This document shows, in pieces, positions 1 through 7,859 of a stretch of 64,000 bases of DNA. The stretch is from Salinisphaera sp. Q1T1-3 (GTDB lineage Bacteria; Pseudomonadota; Gammaproteobacteria; Nevskiales; Salinisphaeraceae), in contig NZ_QZWD01000002.1 in NCBI RefSeq assembly GCF_003602005.1, positions 62,001 through 126,000 of the forward strand. The letters run 5' to 3'. The translations under genes were made by a program, and so were the position numbers. Positions within the stretch are counted from its first letter, which is position 1. Every line of letters begins with the position of its first letter. Under the pieces are notes generated by a model. The model made no database searches. It had not been told where the DNA came from and worked only from the letters and a program-made list of their open reading frames with translations.

Positions 1-577
1 GTACATCGCCGAGCGCGCCGAGCTCGGCGAGCACCGGGAAGCGCTGCTGGCCGTGACCATCCCGGAGCGTCCCGGCTCGTTCTTGAAGTTCTGTCACATC
101 GTCGGCGATCGACCGATCTCCGAGTTCAATTATCGTTATGCCGATGACAGCGAGGCCCAGGTGTTCTGCGGTATCAAGCTGGCCAACGGCACGGCCGAGC
201 GCGACGCGCTCATCGCCGACCTGCGCGACGCCGATTACGATGTACTTGATATGTCGCGCAACGAGATGGCCAAGCTCCACGTGCGGCACATGGTCGGCGG
301 CCGAGCGCGCGGCGTCGGTACGGAGGTGCTCTATCGCGTTCAGTTCCCCGAACGGCCGGGCGCGTTGCTGAAGTTCCTGCAATCGATGGGCGATCGCTGG
401 AACATCTCGTTGTTCCATTACCGTAATCACGGCCATGCGCACGGCCTTGTCCTGCTCGGCATGCAGGTCAGCGATGCCGATCGCCAGGCCTGCCGCGCGG
501 CCCTCGATGCCATCGGCTACGAATACGCCGAAGAAACCGACAACCCGGTTTATCAACGGTTTCTCAAGGCGCCGTAG
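1..577 (+). CDS. ilvA: Threonine ammonia-lyase, biosynthetic (C-terminal part)
   Basis: This is the 3' end of a gene that begins left of the window; the frame is open from base 2 and ends at TAG 575-577, giving about 191 residues. Two ACT-like regulatory repeats are visible, each starting with a recognisable F/I-PERPG-LLKF motif (VTIPERPGSFLKFC near residue 18 and VQFPERPGALLKF near residue 113). Such tandem domains are the isoleucine/valine-sensing C-terminus of the long biosynthetic IlvA, which deaminates threonine to 2-oxobutanoate for isoleucine synthesis. The catalytic PLP domain is outside the window, so activity cannot be judged. The identity is secure from the ACT pair and the preceding ERAELGEHREALL segment. 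Confidence 0.93.
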   Translation, partial: YIAERAELGEHREALLAVTIPERPGSFLKFCHIVGDRPISEFNYRYADDSEAQVFCGIKLANGTAERDALIADLRDADYDVLDMSRNEMAKLHVRHMVGGRARGVGTEVLYRVQFPERPGALLKFLQSMGDRWNISLFHYRNHGHAHGLVLLGMQVSDADRQACRAALDAIGYEYAEETDNPVYQRFLKAP

Positions 578-719
578 ACGCGTTATGCATCGCACGGCGT
601 CTTCGAAAGCGGGTGCGGTTGCCAAGCGCCGACGTTGTGTAGACTGAGCGCATTTCGCCGCCTGTATGGCGCAGGCCGGCCGATTCGCTCGGCCGGTGAC
701 ACCGAGCCGAGCAAGTCCG

Positions 720-1706
720 ATGTCCGATTCCAATTCGAAGTTCGTAATCCTGGCGGCGATGGGCGGCAACGGCCTGATCGCGGTTTCCAAATTCGTTGCC
801 TCGGCCTTCACCGGCTCGACGGCGATGCTCGCCGAGGGCATTCACTCGGTGATCGACACCGGCAACCAGGGGCTGCTGCTGCTGGGCATGCGTCGCGCCC
901 GCAAGCCGCCGGACGAGAAATTCCCGTTCGGCTACGGCAAGGAGATCTATTTCTGGAGCTTCATGGTCGCCGTGCTGTTGTTCACGCTCGGCGCCGGTAT
1001 CTCGATCTTCGAGGGCGTGGAGAAGATTCTCCACCCACACCCGATCGATCATCCGCTGGTCAACTACATCGTTCTCGGGCTGGCGATCTGTTTCGAAGGC
1101 ACGAGCTGGTTGATCGCGGCCAAGGAGTTCCGTCGCATCAAGGGCAGCTGGGGAGTCCTGGAGACCGTACGACGTGGCAAGGACCCGAACAAGTTCCTGA
1201 TTCTGTTCGAGGACACGGCCGCGATCGCGGGTCTGGTGTTGGCGATCCTCGGGCTCGCACTGGTCCAGCTGACCGGCATCGAGATCTTCGATGGCATCGC
1301 TTCGATCGCGATCGGCTGCATTCTGGCGTTCTCCTCGGTCTGGCTCGCGATCGAGACCAAGGGCCTGCTGATCGGCGAGGCCGCCAACCAGTACGTTGTC
1401 GAAGAGATCCGCAAGATCGTCGGCGCCCATCCGTCGGTGGCCAAGGTCAACGAGGTGCCGACCATGCATATCGGGCCGGAATTCGTGCTGGCCAATATCA
1501 GCCTGCGTTTCAAGAACGGGTTGTCCGGCACCGAGCTTCAGGATGCGATCGCCGACATGGATCATCGCATCAAGCAGCAGTGCCCGACGGTCAAACGGAT
1601 CTTCATCGAGGCCGAGTACAACGCCGATCCGGCGCCGAGTCATGATTCGGCGCCGCAATCGATGGAAGACGGCGAGGCCGACGACGACCCGAACGCGTTA
1701 TCGTGA
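720..1706 (+). CDS. Cation diffusion facilitator family transporter
   Basis: A 328-residue inner-membrane protein of the CDF family, which exports divalent metals such as Zn or Fe in exchange for protons. Six hydrophobic segments can be traced. TM2 carries the family motif with H42 and D46 in EGIHSVIDTGNQ, while TM5 has a FEDTAAIAG motif rather than the usual HxxxD pair. This resembles the SLC30A9/ZnT9-like subfamily, so metal specificity is uncertain. A cytoplasmic ferredoxin-like domain follows from about residue 215, and the tail is acidic. The ATG at 720 (MSDSNSK) is chosen because the 18 upstream residues look non-coding. The next gene starts at GTG 1703, overlapping by 4 bp, so the two are probably translationally coupled. 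Confidence 0.85.
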   Translation: MSDSNSKFVILAAMGGNGLIAVSKFVASAFTGSTAMLAEGIHSVIDTGNQGLLLLGMRRARKPPDEKFPFGYGKEIYFWSFMVAVLLFTLGAGISIFEGVEKILHPHPIDHPLVNYIVLGLAICFEGTSWLIAAKEFRRIKGSWGVLETVRRGKDPNKFLILFEDTAAIAGLVLAILGLALVQLTGIEIFDGIASIAIGCILAFSSVWLAIETKGLLIGEAANQYVVEEIRKIVGAHPSVAKVNEVPTMHIGPEFVLANISLRFKNGLSGTELQDAIADMDHRIKQQCPTVKRIFIEAEYNADPAPSHDSAPQSMEDGEADDDPNALS

Positions 1707-2797
1707 GCGAGCCCCCACGGCGCGACACGGTGGATGCCGTCGCGGTGCCGCGACGGGTCTGTCTGCTGCGGCTTTCCGCACTCGGTGATTGCGCCAACGT
1801 CGTGCCGGTCGTGCACACGCTGCAGGCGGCGCGCCCGGATATCGAGATCACCTGGGTGATCAACCGCGCGGAGGCCGGGTTGGTCGCGGATCTGCCGGGC
1901 GTGGAATGTCTGGTCTACGACAAGCACCGCGGACGGGCGGCGCGGCGCGATCTGCGTCGCGCGCTGGCCCGGCGCGACTTTGATGTGTTACTCGACATGC
2001 ACGCGAGCTGGCGCGCGAACATGATCAGTCGCCATATCAAGGCAGGCCGGCGTATCGGATTCGATGCGCGTCGGGCCCGGGACGGGCAGCGCCTATTCGT
2101 CAATGAACGCATCGCGGCCGTGGCCAGCCGTCATGTGGTCGACGGTTTCCTGGCGTTCGCAGCGGCGATCGGGGCGGGGCAGCCGGTCTTCGACTGGCGT
2201 GTGCCAGTGGCCGACGCGGATCGGCAGGCCGCGGCCGTCTTGCTGGACGCGTCGGGTGCGGCCGATACGCGCCCGATCCTGTTCATCAGCCCCTGTTCCA
2301 GTCATAGTCGCCGGAACTGGCAGCCCGCACGATATGCCGCCGCGGCCGACCATGCCGTAAAACGTCATGCCATGCGCGTCGTGCTCGTCGGCGGGCCGAG
2401 TACCGAAGAACGCGCGATGGCCGATGCCATCCGGGCGGCGGCAGCATACGAACTCACCGACCTCGTGGGCCGGAGCAGCCTGAAACAGTTGATTGCGCTG
2501 CTTGAGCACGGGCGCATGCTGCTGACCCCGGATTCGGGCCCGGCCCATATGGCCAACGCGACCGCGATCACCACCATCGCCCTGCATGCGGCGACCGATC
2601 CGCGCCGCAGCGGGCCCTATCGCTCGCGCGGGCAGTGCGTGGACTATTTCGCGCAGGCCGCGGCGAGTTATCGCGATGCCACGCCGGATACCCTCAAGTG
2701 GGGCACGCGGATCGAGGACGACGCGGGTGTCATGGCCCTGATTCCCGTCGACGCGGTCACCTCTCGCATCGATGCCGTCATGATGGACGGCGGGTAA
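1703..2797 (+). CDS. Glycosyltransferase family 9 (heptosyltransferase-like)
   Basis: A 364-residue protein of the GT9 family, which transfers ADP-heptose or related sugars to lipopolysaccharide at the cytoplasmic face of the inner membrane. The N-terminal acceptor-domain motif RLSALGDCANVVPVVHTLQ and the donor-site motif TPDSGPAHMANA are diagnostic of the family. It starts with GTG inside the stop codon of the CDF gene (GTGA overlap). It lies more than 25 kb from hldD/hldE, so it could be a WaaC/WaaF/WaaQ-type core transferase encoded away from the main LPS block. The exact sugar and acceptor cannot be read from the sequence. Confidence 0.85.
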   Translation: MSEPPRRDTVDAVAVPRRVCLLRLSALGDCANVVPVVHTLQAARPDIEITWVINRAEAGLVADLPGVECLVYDKHRGRAARRDLRRALARRDFDVLLDMHASWRANMISRHIKAGRRIGFDARRARDGQRLFVNERIAAVASRHVVDGFLAFAAAIGAGQPVFDWRVPVADADRQAAAVLLDASGAADTRPILFISPCSSHSRRNWQPARYAAAADHAVKRHAMRVVLVGGPSTEERAMADAIRAAAAYELTDLVGRSSLKQLIALLEHGRMLLTPDSGPAHMANATAITTIALHAATDPRRSGPYRSRGQCVDYFAQAAASYRDATPDTLKWGTRIEDDAGVMALIPVDAVTSRIDAVMMDGG

Positions 2798-2807
2798 GGC
2801 AAGAGGC

Positions 2808-2838
2808 CGCCGGCGAGGGCGCTTTCATCTCGCCGGCG
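2808..2838. terminator. GC-rich hairpin between convergent genes
   Basis: An inverted repeat with 10-bp arms (CGCCGGCGAG at 2808-2817 and CTCGCCGGCG at 2829-2838) lies between the convergent GT9 and EVE-domain genes. There is no T-run, so it may act as a bidirectional stop or RNA stabiliser, not a classical intrinsic terminator. Confidence 0.4.
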
Positions 2839-2847
2839 AGGCGTGTT

Positions 2848-3324
2848 CTATTCGGTCTCGGCATGCTCCATGTCGAGGATGAAATCCCAGTGGGGCTTGT
2901 CGATCGGCATCACGGACAGCCGGTTGCCCTTGCGCACCAGCGGCAGACCGTCGAGCGCCTCGGCGTGGTCCTTGATCTCCGACAGCGGAATCACGCGTGC
3001 GAGCTCGCGTTCGAAGGTCACGTCGACGCGGTACCAGCGGGGTTTGTCCGGGTCGGATTTCGGATCGTAGTGCGGATCCTTCGGGTCGAAAGCCGTATCG
3101 TCCGGGTAACCCTCGCGCGAGATGCGCATGATGCCGACGACGCCCGGCACTTTGGTGTTGGAGTGATAGAAGAAGGCGAGATCGCCTTCCGACATGCCGT
3201 CACGCATGAAGTTGCGAGCCTGGTAGTTTCGCACGCCGTCCCAGCCTTCGGTCTGGTTCGCGCGATTCTGCAGATCGGTGATGCTGAACTCGTCGGGCTC
3301 GGATTTCATCAGCCAGTAACGCAT
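2848..3324 (-). CDS. EVE domain-containing protein
   Basis: A 158-residue protein consisting of a single EVE (PUA-like) domain; the opening MRYWLMKSEPDEFS and the internal GVRNYQARNFMRDGM and DLAFFYHSN motifs are characteristic of the thymocyte nuclear protein 1/YdcG-like family. These domains are thought to bind modified bases in RNA or DNA; the bacterial role is not established. The ATG at 3324 is chosen because homologues begin exactly at this MRYW motif, whereas the longer reading frame upstream is GC-rich shadow. It lies 41 bp downstream of fau on the same strand and is probably co-transcribed with it and with 6S RNA. Confidence 0.9.
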   Translation of the reverse strand: MRYWLMKSEPDEFSITDLQNRANQTEGWDGVRNYQARNFMRDGMSEGDLAFFYHSNTKVPGVVGIMRISREGYPDDTAFDPKDPHYDPKSDPDKPRWYRVDVTFERELARVIPLSEIKDHAEALDGLPLVRKGNRLSVMPIDKPHWDFILDMEHAETE

Positions 3325-3365
3325 CGCGGGCTCGATTTCTTTTGTTGCCGAATGATGTCGCCAGT

Positions 3366-3947
3366 CTAACGCGTTGCCGGCCGATACACGCGTCGTTCGG
3401 TGACCACGGCATCCAGTGGCACATCCCACGGCCGTGCCTCGATGTGGGCCAGGCGCTGGGCTTCGAATGCGAAACCGATGCGCATTGGCCCGCGATACGC
3501 GGTTGCCCGCAGCGCGGCCAGGGTGCGGTCGTAATAGCCACCGCCGAGCCCGATACGTGCCGCCCGCGCATCGAAACCGGCCAGCGGCATGATCAACACA
3601 TCGAGTGTGGCCACATGATACGACCGGCCGTTCGGCTCGGCGACGCCCAGCGCGCTGGTCCGCCAGGTCGTGTGGCCGCGTGATGTCGGTGCCACGAAAC
3701 GCAGCCGGCTGTCCTCGACGCGCGGATAATAGATATGCGCAGCCGATGGCAGGAGATGAACGAGGCGCGTGATATCGATCTCGCTGGCCAGCGGATGATA
3801 GATACCGATACGGCGCGCACGACGCACCACCGGAAGCCGGCTCAAGCGACGACAGGCGCGGTGCGCGGCCGCTTTTCGCACGCCTTCAGGCAGGCGGCGT
3901 CGAGCGGACAGGGCCATCCGGCGCTGGTCGGCGACTGTTGTCGTCAT
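3366..3947 (-). CDS. fau: 5-formyltetrahydrofolate cyclo-ligase
   Basis: A 193-residue cytosolic enzyme converting 5-formyl-THF to 5,10-methenyl-THF with ATP. The C-terminal family signature GLGGGYYDRTLA is present, together with the PL..EIDI segment near the middle and a final IPLD-like motif (VPLDAVVTERR). The start at 3947 (MTTTVADQRR) is preferred because an in-frame ATG at 3968 lies in the poly-T end of the 6S RNA. Location immediately downstream of 6S RNA and zapA is the arrangement known from enterobacteria (ygfA/fau) and pseudomonads. Co-transcription with 6S is therefore likely. Confidence 0.9.
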   Translation of the reverse strand: MTTTVADQRRMALSARRRLPEGVRKAAAHRACRRLSRLPVVRRARRIGIYHPLASEIDITRLVHLLPSAAHIYYPRVEDSRLRFVAPTSRGHTTWRTSALGVAEPNGRSYHVATLDVLIMPLAGFDARAARIGLGGGYYDRTLAALRATAYRGPMRIGFAFEAQRLAHIEARPWDVPLDAVVTERRVYRPATR

Positions 3948-3966
3948 GACACACGGACAACCTGGC

Positions 3967-4166
3967 AAAAAAAGGAGACCGGCATTCCCGCCTGTGCCGT
4001 CAGTCGTCCACTATCCTTGAGACAAGCGCTCAAGTGGGGCGTTTCTCGACACATTAGGTTTCCCGCTCGGTGGCGGGCCTACTCACCTGCGCCGGTTCCC
4101 GCCCCTGGTTAGGTAATTAGGCTCAAGGGGAACCGGGAGACCGTCGAACACTGCAGGAATGCCGGC
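3967..4166 (-). ncRNA. ssrS: 6S RNA
   Basis: On the minus strand, the stretch between zapA and fau folds as a long rod. Its 5' segment (complement of 4153-4166) pairs with the 3' segment (complement of 3979-3991), with the shared core GGCATTCC/GGAATGCC. The CCCCTTGAGCC box lies in the 5' half and a CTTGAG/CTCAAGG-type box in the 3' half, as in gammaproteobacterial 6S. The RNA ends in a run of seven T at 3973-3967. 6S RNA binds the sigma-70 holoenzyme and mimics an open promoter in stationary phase. The zapA-ssrS-fau order matches that of other gammaproteobacteria. Ends are predicted, good to within perhaps 5-10 nt. Confidence 0.88.
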
Positions 4167-4172
4167 CTGTGT

Positions 4173-4201
4173 ATGGTACGACGGTGCCTTCGGGCTGACA
4201 A
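4173..4201 (-). promoter_or_regulatory. Sigma-70 promoter for 6S RNA
   Basis: On the minus strand TTGTCA (complement of 4196-4201) is followed after exactly 17 bp by TACCAT (complement of 4173-4178), placing the start of transcription near 4166, at the base of the closing stem of 6S RNA. Spacing and position support a dedicated promoter. Confidence 0.7.
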
Positions 4202-4235
4202 ATAGCCAGGCGCAATGAATTCACATCGCGCGGCG

Positions 4236-4568
4236 CTATGATTCGTCGTCGAGCGCGGATTCGATGCGCAGTTGCAGCTGGGCGAGCCGTTCGCGCATCT
4301 CCTCGTCGCTGCCGCCGAGGCCGGCAGCGCGCCGTTCGACCTGGCTCTGCAGATCCAGCAGCTCGCGCGAGATGTTCAGAGCGGCCATGATCGCGATCCG
4401 TTCGGTGCCCAGTGTCTTGCCGCTGCGTTGAATCGCGGCCATGCGCTTGGACAGGTATTCGGCCGAGCGCAGCAGTGATTCGCGCTCGCCGTCGGGGCAG
4501 GCAACCGGATAGTCGCGCCCGAGAATGCGGATCGTCAGTGCTGTGGTGGATTTCTTGTCGCCGGCCAT
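4236..4568 (-). CDS. zapA: Cell division protein ZapA
   Basis: A 110-residue cytoplasmic protein that binds and bundles FtsZ at the division ring. The N-terminal domain has the family signature TIRILGRDYPVACPDGE followed by LLRSAEYLSKRMAAIQRSGK and TERIAIMAALNISRELLDLQ. The rest is a coiled coil (QVERRAAGLGG..MRERLAQLQLRIE). Length is normal for ZapA. Its usual upstream partner, the TIGR02449-type coiled-coil gene, is separated from it here by a 300-bp inverted-repeat element. Confidence 0.93.
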   Translation of the reverse strand: MAGDKKSTTALTIRILGRDYPVACPDGERESLLRSAEYLSKRMAAIQRSGKTLGTERIAIMAALNISRELLDLQSQVERRAAGLGGSDEEMRERLAQLQLRIESALDDES

Positions 4569-4604
4569 GAATGTCCCCGCCCGCCGAAAACGCGATTGTC
4601 TCGT

Positions 4605-4905
4605 CCTAGGGCCTGTTGATGTTTTGTCCGAGCACTTTCGTCGAGCGTCCGCCGTGCCCCCTGAAAGGCGTGATTCGCCACATCGTGGCGTGCCACGATC
4701 CAGACCCGCAACGCCGCCGGGCAGGATTCATGACCCAACCCTTCAGGACAAGCGTCCCCCAATCCAAGATACGACGGCAAGCCAGCCTTCCAGCACGCGG
4801 GCGCCGCATGACTGCGCAGCGCGTGCCAGGCCTCTTCTTGCCGCCCATCGCCCAATTCAGGAAGCGCTTGGCGCGGACTTACACGAAAAATCAACAGGTC
4901 CTAGG
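4605..4905. mobile_element. MITE-like inverted-repeat element, full copy 1
   Basis: About 300 bp with terminal inverted repeats: the left end reads CCTAGGGCCTGTTGATG and the complement of the right end reads CCTAGGACCTGTTGAT. An internal palindrome GTGGCGTGCCAC sits at 4687-4698. The body matches the copies at 50.4 and 57.2 kb in the same orientation. There is no transposase, and the short reading frames inside are not conserved as proteins. It lies between zapA and the upstream small coiled-coil gene, directly abutting the TAG stop of the latter. It is best explained as a non-autonomous mobile element or a dispersed structured repeat. Confidence 0.8.
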
Positions 4906-5103
4906 CTAGACGTTACCTGCTTGGGCCTCCAGAGCGCGAATCCTGTCGATGACCTGGCCGAGCTGATCCCGGATTTCGCGATTGCGCCGTGTCTCGGATT
5001 CGTGTGCCGCGCGCAGGGTCTCGTAGTCATGCTTGAGCTGCTCGTGGGCCGCCAGCAGGGCATGGATCTGGGCTTCGAATTCTCCGAGATCGAATTGGCT
5101 CAT
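4906..5103 (-). CDS. TIGR02449-type small coiled-coil protein
   Basis: A 65-residue acidic, heptad-rich protein (MSQFDLGEFEAQIHALLAA... ending EAQAGNV) predicted to be one continuous coiled coil. Its length and its place upstream of zapA match the TIGR02449 family found in gammaproteobacteria. The start at 5103 is chosen over a longer frame because the upstream residues overlap the terminator of the protease gene. Function is unknown; the conserved neighbourhood suggests a role with ZapA or the division ring. The stop codon TAG touches the inverted-repeat element that separates it from zapA. Confidence 0.8.
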   Translation of the reverse strand: MSQFDLGEFEAQIHALLAAHEQLKHDYETLRAAHESETRRNREIRDQLGQVIDRIRALEAQAGNV

Positions 5104-5178
5104 GGGGGTCTCGCACGATGATCGGCCGACGGTGGATGCCTGTGCCCGGTGCGCCGTCGTAAACCACGCATGGTAGAC

Positions 5179-5216
5179 AAAAAAAGACCCCACCGCAGAC
5201 ATCTGTCGATGGGGTC
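5179..5216 (-). terminator. Intrinsic terminator of the protease gene
   Basis: On the minus strand a GACCCCATCG/CGGTGGGGTC hairpin (5186-5216) is followed by seven T (complement of 5179-5185). A second hairpin of the GACGAGCCCGATCG/GGGCTCGTC type lies just upstream at about 5220-5245. Position 55 bp after the stop of the Do-type protease fits its transcription end. Confidence 0.8.
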
Positions 5217-5270
5217 CGACGAACGAGCCCTGCGATCGGGCTCGTCGTGTCAGTCACGTCCGCGCGTGTT

Positions 5271-6695
5271 CTACTCGATGAGCAGGAACAGCGCTCCCTG
5301 ACCGCGGCGTACGTGCAGCAGCACCTGCTTGACGTCCGGCCCGGCCAGCTTGTGGAGCTGCGAGACGTTGGTGATCTGCTGACGGTTGACCGACGTGATC
5401 ACGTCGCCCGGGCGCAGACCGGCCTGTGCCGCGGGGCTGCCGCGTTGCACGCCCGTGACCTGCACGCCCTTGACCTGGCCAGCCAGCGGATTGTCCTGAC
5501 TGATCGGGCCGAACTGGGCACCGGCCAGACCTTCGGTCAGCGCACCGCCGGTGGTCGCATCGCCGGCACCGGTCATGCTCGAGGCGTTGCTGAGCGTGGC
5601 TTCGACCTGCTGCTTCTTGCCATCGCGCAACAGCGTGATCTGAACCTTGTCGCCCGGCGAGCGAAGCCCGATCGCGTTCTGCAGATCGGAGAAATTGTCG
5701 ATTTCCTTGCCGTTGACCTGGGTGACCACGTCACGCTCCTTGATGCCGGCCTTGGCGGCGGGCGAGTCCGGCATGACCTGAGCGATCACCACCCCCTGAT
5801 CGACGTCGAGCTTGAAGGCCTTGGCCAGATCAGGGGTCAGGTTCTGCCCGACGACGCCAAGCATGCCGCGCTTGACCTTGCCGTTCTTGATCAGCTGATC
5901 GGCGACCGACTTGACCAGGTTCGCGGGAATCGCGAAGCCGATGCCGATGTTGCCGCCGCTCTGGGACAGGATTTCGCTGTTGATACCGACGAGCTTGCCC
6001 TTCAGGTTGAGCAGGGCGCCACCCGAGTTGCCGGGATTGATCGAGGCGTCGGTCTGGATGAAGTTCTGATAGCGGCTGCCCTGACCGTCGGCGGGGCTGC
6101 CGATGTGGCGCCCGAGACCCGAGACGATGCCCGAGGTCACGGTCTGGCGCAGTCCGAACGGATTGCCCACGGCGACCACGAAATCACCGACGCGCAGATC
6201 ATCGGAGTTGGCCAGCTGCAACTGCGTCAGATCATCGGCCTTGATCTGGATGACCGCAAGATCGGTCTCGGGATCGGTGCCCACGACCTTGGCCTTGAAC
6301 TGGCGGTTGTCGTTGAGCCGCACTTCGATCTTTTCGGCGTCGTGCACCACGTGATAGTTGGTGACGATATAGCCCTTGCCGGCGTTGATGATCACGCCCG
6401 AGCCGGTGGCGGTCGGATGCGCCATCTGCGGCTGCTGCTGTTGCTGCTGCTGCGGTGCGTTGAAGAACTGCCGGAAGAACGGATCGTTGAACAGCGGGTT
6501 GCTCGGCGCAGCCTGAGCCTTGCCGGTGACCACCACGTTGACCACCGCAGGCAGTGTCTTGTCGAGCATCGGTGCCAGCGACGGGTTGTCGCCGGAGAGC
6601 ATGCCGCTCGGTATCGATGCCTGTGCGCTCGTGCCCAGCAGCGCCAGAATCAGCAGGAAAAAGACGCGATAGCGCGTCGACGCCAGTTGTCTCAT
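5271..6695 (-). CDS. degP: Do family periplasmic serine protease (DegP/MucD-like)
   Basis: A 474-residue trypsin-like protease-chaperone that degrades misfolded periplasmic proteins. An N-terminal signal peptide is evident (hydrophobic VFFLLILALLGT, likely cut after SAQA). The catalytic triad is H115 (NYHVVHDAE), D145 (ETDLAVIQI) and S224 (PGNSGGALLN). Two PDZ domains follow at about 255-350 and 385-465. A seven-glutamine run at residues 82-88 replaces part of the LA-loop region. In pseudomonads mucD follows algU-mucAB; here it stands alone with its own terminator, so the name DegP/MucD is by family only. Confidence 0.92.
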   Translation of the reverse strand: MRQLASTRYRVFFLLILALLGTSAQASIPSGMLSGDNPSLAPMLDKTLPAVVNVVVTGKAQAAPSNPLFNDPFFRQFFNAPQQQQQQQPQMAHPTATGSGVIINAGKGYIVTNYHVVHDAEKIEVRLNDNRQFKAKVVGTDPETDLAVIQIKADDLTQLQLANSDDLRVGDFVVAVGNPFGLRQTVTSGIVSGLGRHIGSPADGQGSRYQNFIQTDASINPGNSGGALLNLKGKLVGINSEILSQSGGNIGIGFAIPANLVKSVADQLIKNGKVKRGMLGVVGQNLTPDLAKAFKLDVDQGVVIAQVMPDSPAAKAGIKERDVVTQVNGKEIDNFSDLQNAIGLRSPGDKVQITLLRDGKKQQVEATLSNASSMTGAGDATTGGALTEGLAGAQFGPISQDNPLAGQVKGVQVTGVQRGSPAAQAGLRPGDVITSVNRQQITNVSQLHKLAGPDVKQVLLHVRRGQGALFLLIE

Positions 6696-6795
6696 AAGTA
6701 CGTTACTCGTCGATCTTGCGTGTCGAACCGGCAGCCGCCGGTGTCCCCGACGTTCAGACCACGGAAAGCCGCGCGAGTTTCATGTATGAGCCAAA

Positions 6796-7848
6796 TCAGA
6801 CATGCGGGTCCTGGGCGCGCGGTCGAGCGACCGTATGGTCGTGCCAGAGACGCGAGAGCGCGCGACTGCCCTGGCCGGCGAGCCGGGCGAGCAGACCGGT
6901 TGCACGCGGCATGCTGATGGCATATACATCGCGATGCTCCCGAGCGGCGGTCAGCATCAGGTCGTCGCTGGTGGCGATGTCGTCGACCAGATCGCGCGCC
7001 AGCGCCTCGCGGCCGTACCAGTGTTCGCCGGTGGCCACGGCGTCGATGTCCAGTTGCGGCCGATGCGTACCGACGAATGTCTTGAACAGACCGTGGGTGT
7101 TCTCCAGCTCGGCTCGGAACTTATCGCGTCCGGCGTCGGTGTTCTCGCCGAACAGGGTCAGCGTACGCTTGTAGTCGCCGGCGGTGTGCAGTTCGTAGTC
7201 GATGTGTCGCTCGTCGAGCCAGCGATGGAAATTCGGCACCTGGGCCACGACGCCGATGGAGCCGACGATAGCGAAAGGGGCAGCCACGATGCGATCGGCT
7301 ACACAGGCCATCATGTAGCCGCCGCTGGCGGCGATCTGATCGACCGACACGGTCAGACGCACGCCGGCCGTCTTGAGACGCTCCAGCTGCGAGGCGGCCA
7401 GCCCGTAGCTGTGGACGAGACCGCCGCCAGATTCCAGGCGAAGCAGCACTTCGTCCTCTGTGTCGACCACCTGCAGCAGGGCATTGATGGCATGGCGCAG
7501 ATTGTCGACCGCGGAGGCCCGGATGTCGCCGTCGAAATCCAGCACGAACAGCCGTGCCGGTCGGGCTGCATCGCCCTTGGCCTTGGCACGGGCCTTGGCC
7601 TCGGCCTTGCGTTTCTTCGCGCGGGCCTTGGCCTGGCTTTTCGATTCCATGGCATCGGAGAGCACATCGCCCATGCGGGTCAGACGCTCGTTGACGCGCT
7701 CGATCTTGAGGCGGCGCTGTTTTTCGCGGCGTGCGGCCACGATGCTCGAGCCGAGGATCATCACCACAAGCGCCACGGCGACCACGAGGGTCACCGTCTT
7801 GGCGAGGAACAACCCGTAATCGAGCGCGAACGAGAGCAGCGTATCCAT
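6796..7848 (-). CDS. sohB: S49 family peptidase SohB
   Basis: A 350-residue inner-membrane serine protease of the SppA/SohB clan. A single N-terminal membrane segment (about residues 15-36) is followed by a strongly basic K/A-rich linker (70-95). The protease domain has the catalytic Ser175 in AASGGYMMAC and the general base Lys227 in GDYKRT, the Ser-Lys dyad of the family. The C-terminus is as expected for SohB. It lies 11 bp downstream of hemH, so the two are almost certainly one transcript. Confidence 0.93.
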   Translation of the reverse strand: MDTLLSFALDYGLFLAKTVTLVVAVALVVMILGSSIVAARREKQRRLKIERVNERLTRMGDVLSDAMESKSQAKARAKKRKAEAKARAKAKGDAARPARLFVLDFDGDIRASAVDNLRHAINALLQVVDTEDEVLLRLESGGGLVHSYGLAASQLERLKTAGVRLTVSVDQIAASGGYMMACVADRIVAAPFAIVGSIGVVAQVPNFHRWLDERHIDYELHTAGDYKRTLTLFGENTDAGRDKFRAELENTHGLFKTFVGTHRPQLDIDAVATGEHWYGREALARDLVDDIATSDDLMLTAAREHRDVYAISMPRATGLLARLAGQGSRALSRLWHDHTVARPRAQDPHV

Positions 7849-7859
7849 GGGGTCTCCGA

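Noticed and set aside
4535-4894. Small proteins encoded inside the 300-bp elements (also at 50199-50507, 57198-57413 and 57250-57501)
   Set aside because: Frames exist on both strands, lengths vary between copies and reading frames are not conserved; these are repeat sequences, not genes.
5247-6917. Long + strand reading frame of 556 residues opposite the Do-type protease
   Set aside because: It is the antisense shadow of a gene with an intact triad and PDZ domains; such frames are common in GC-rich DNA.
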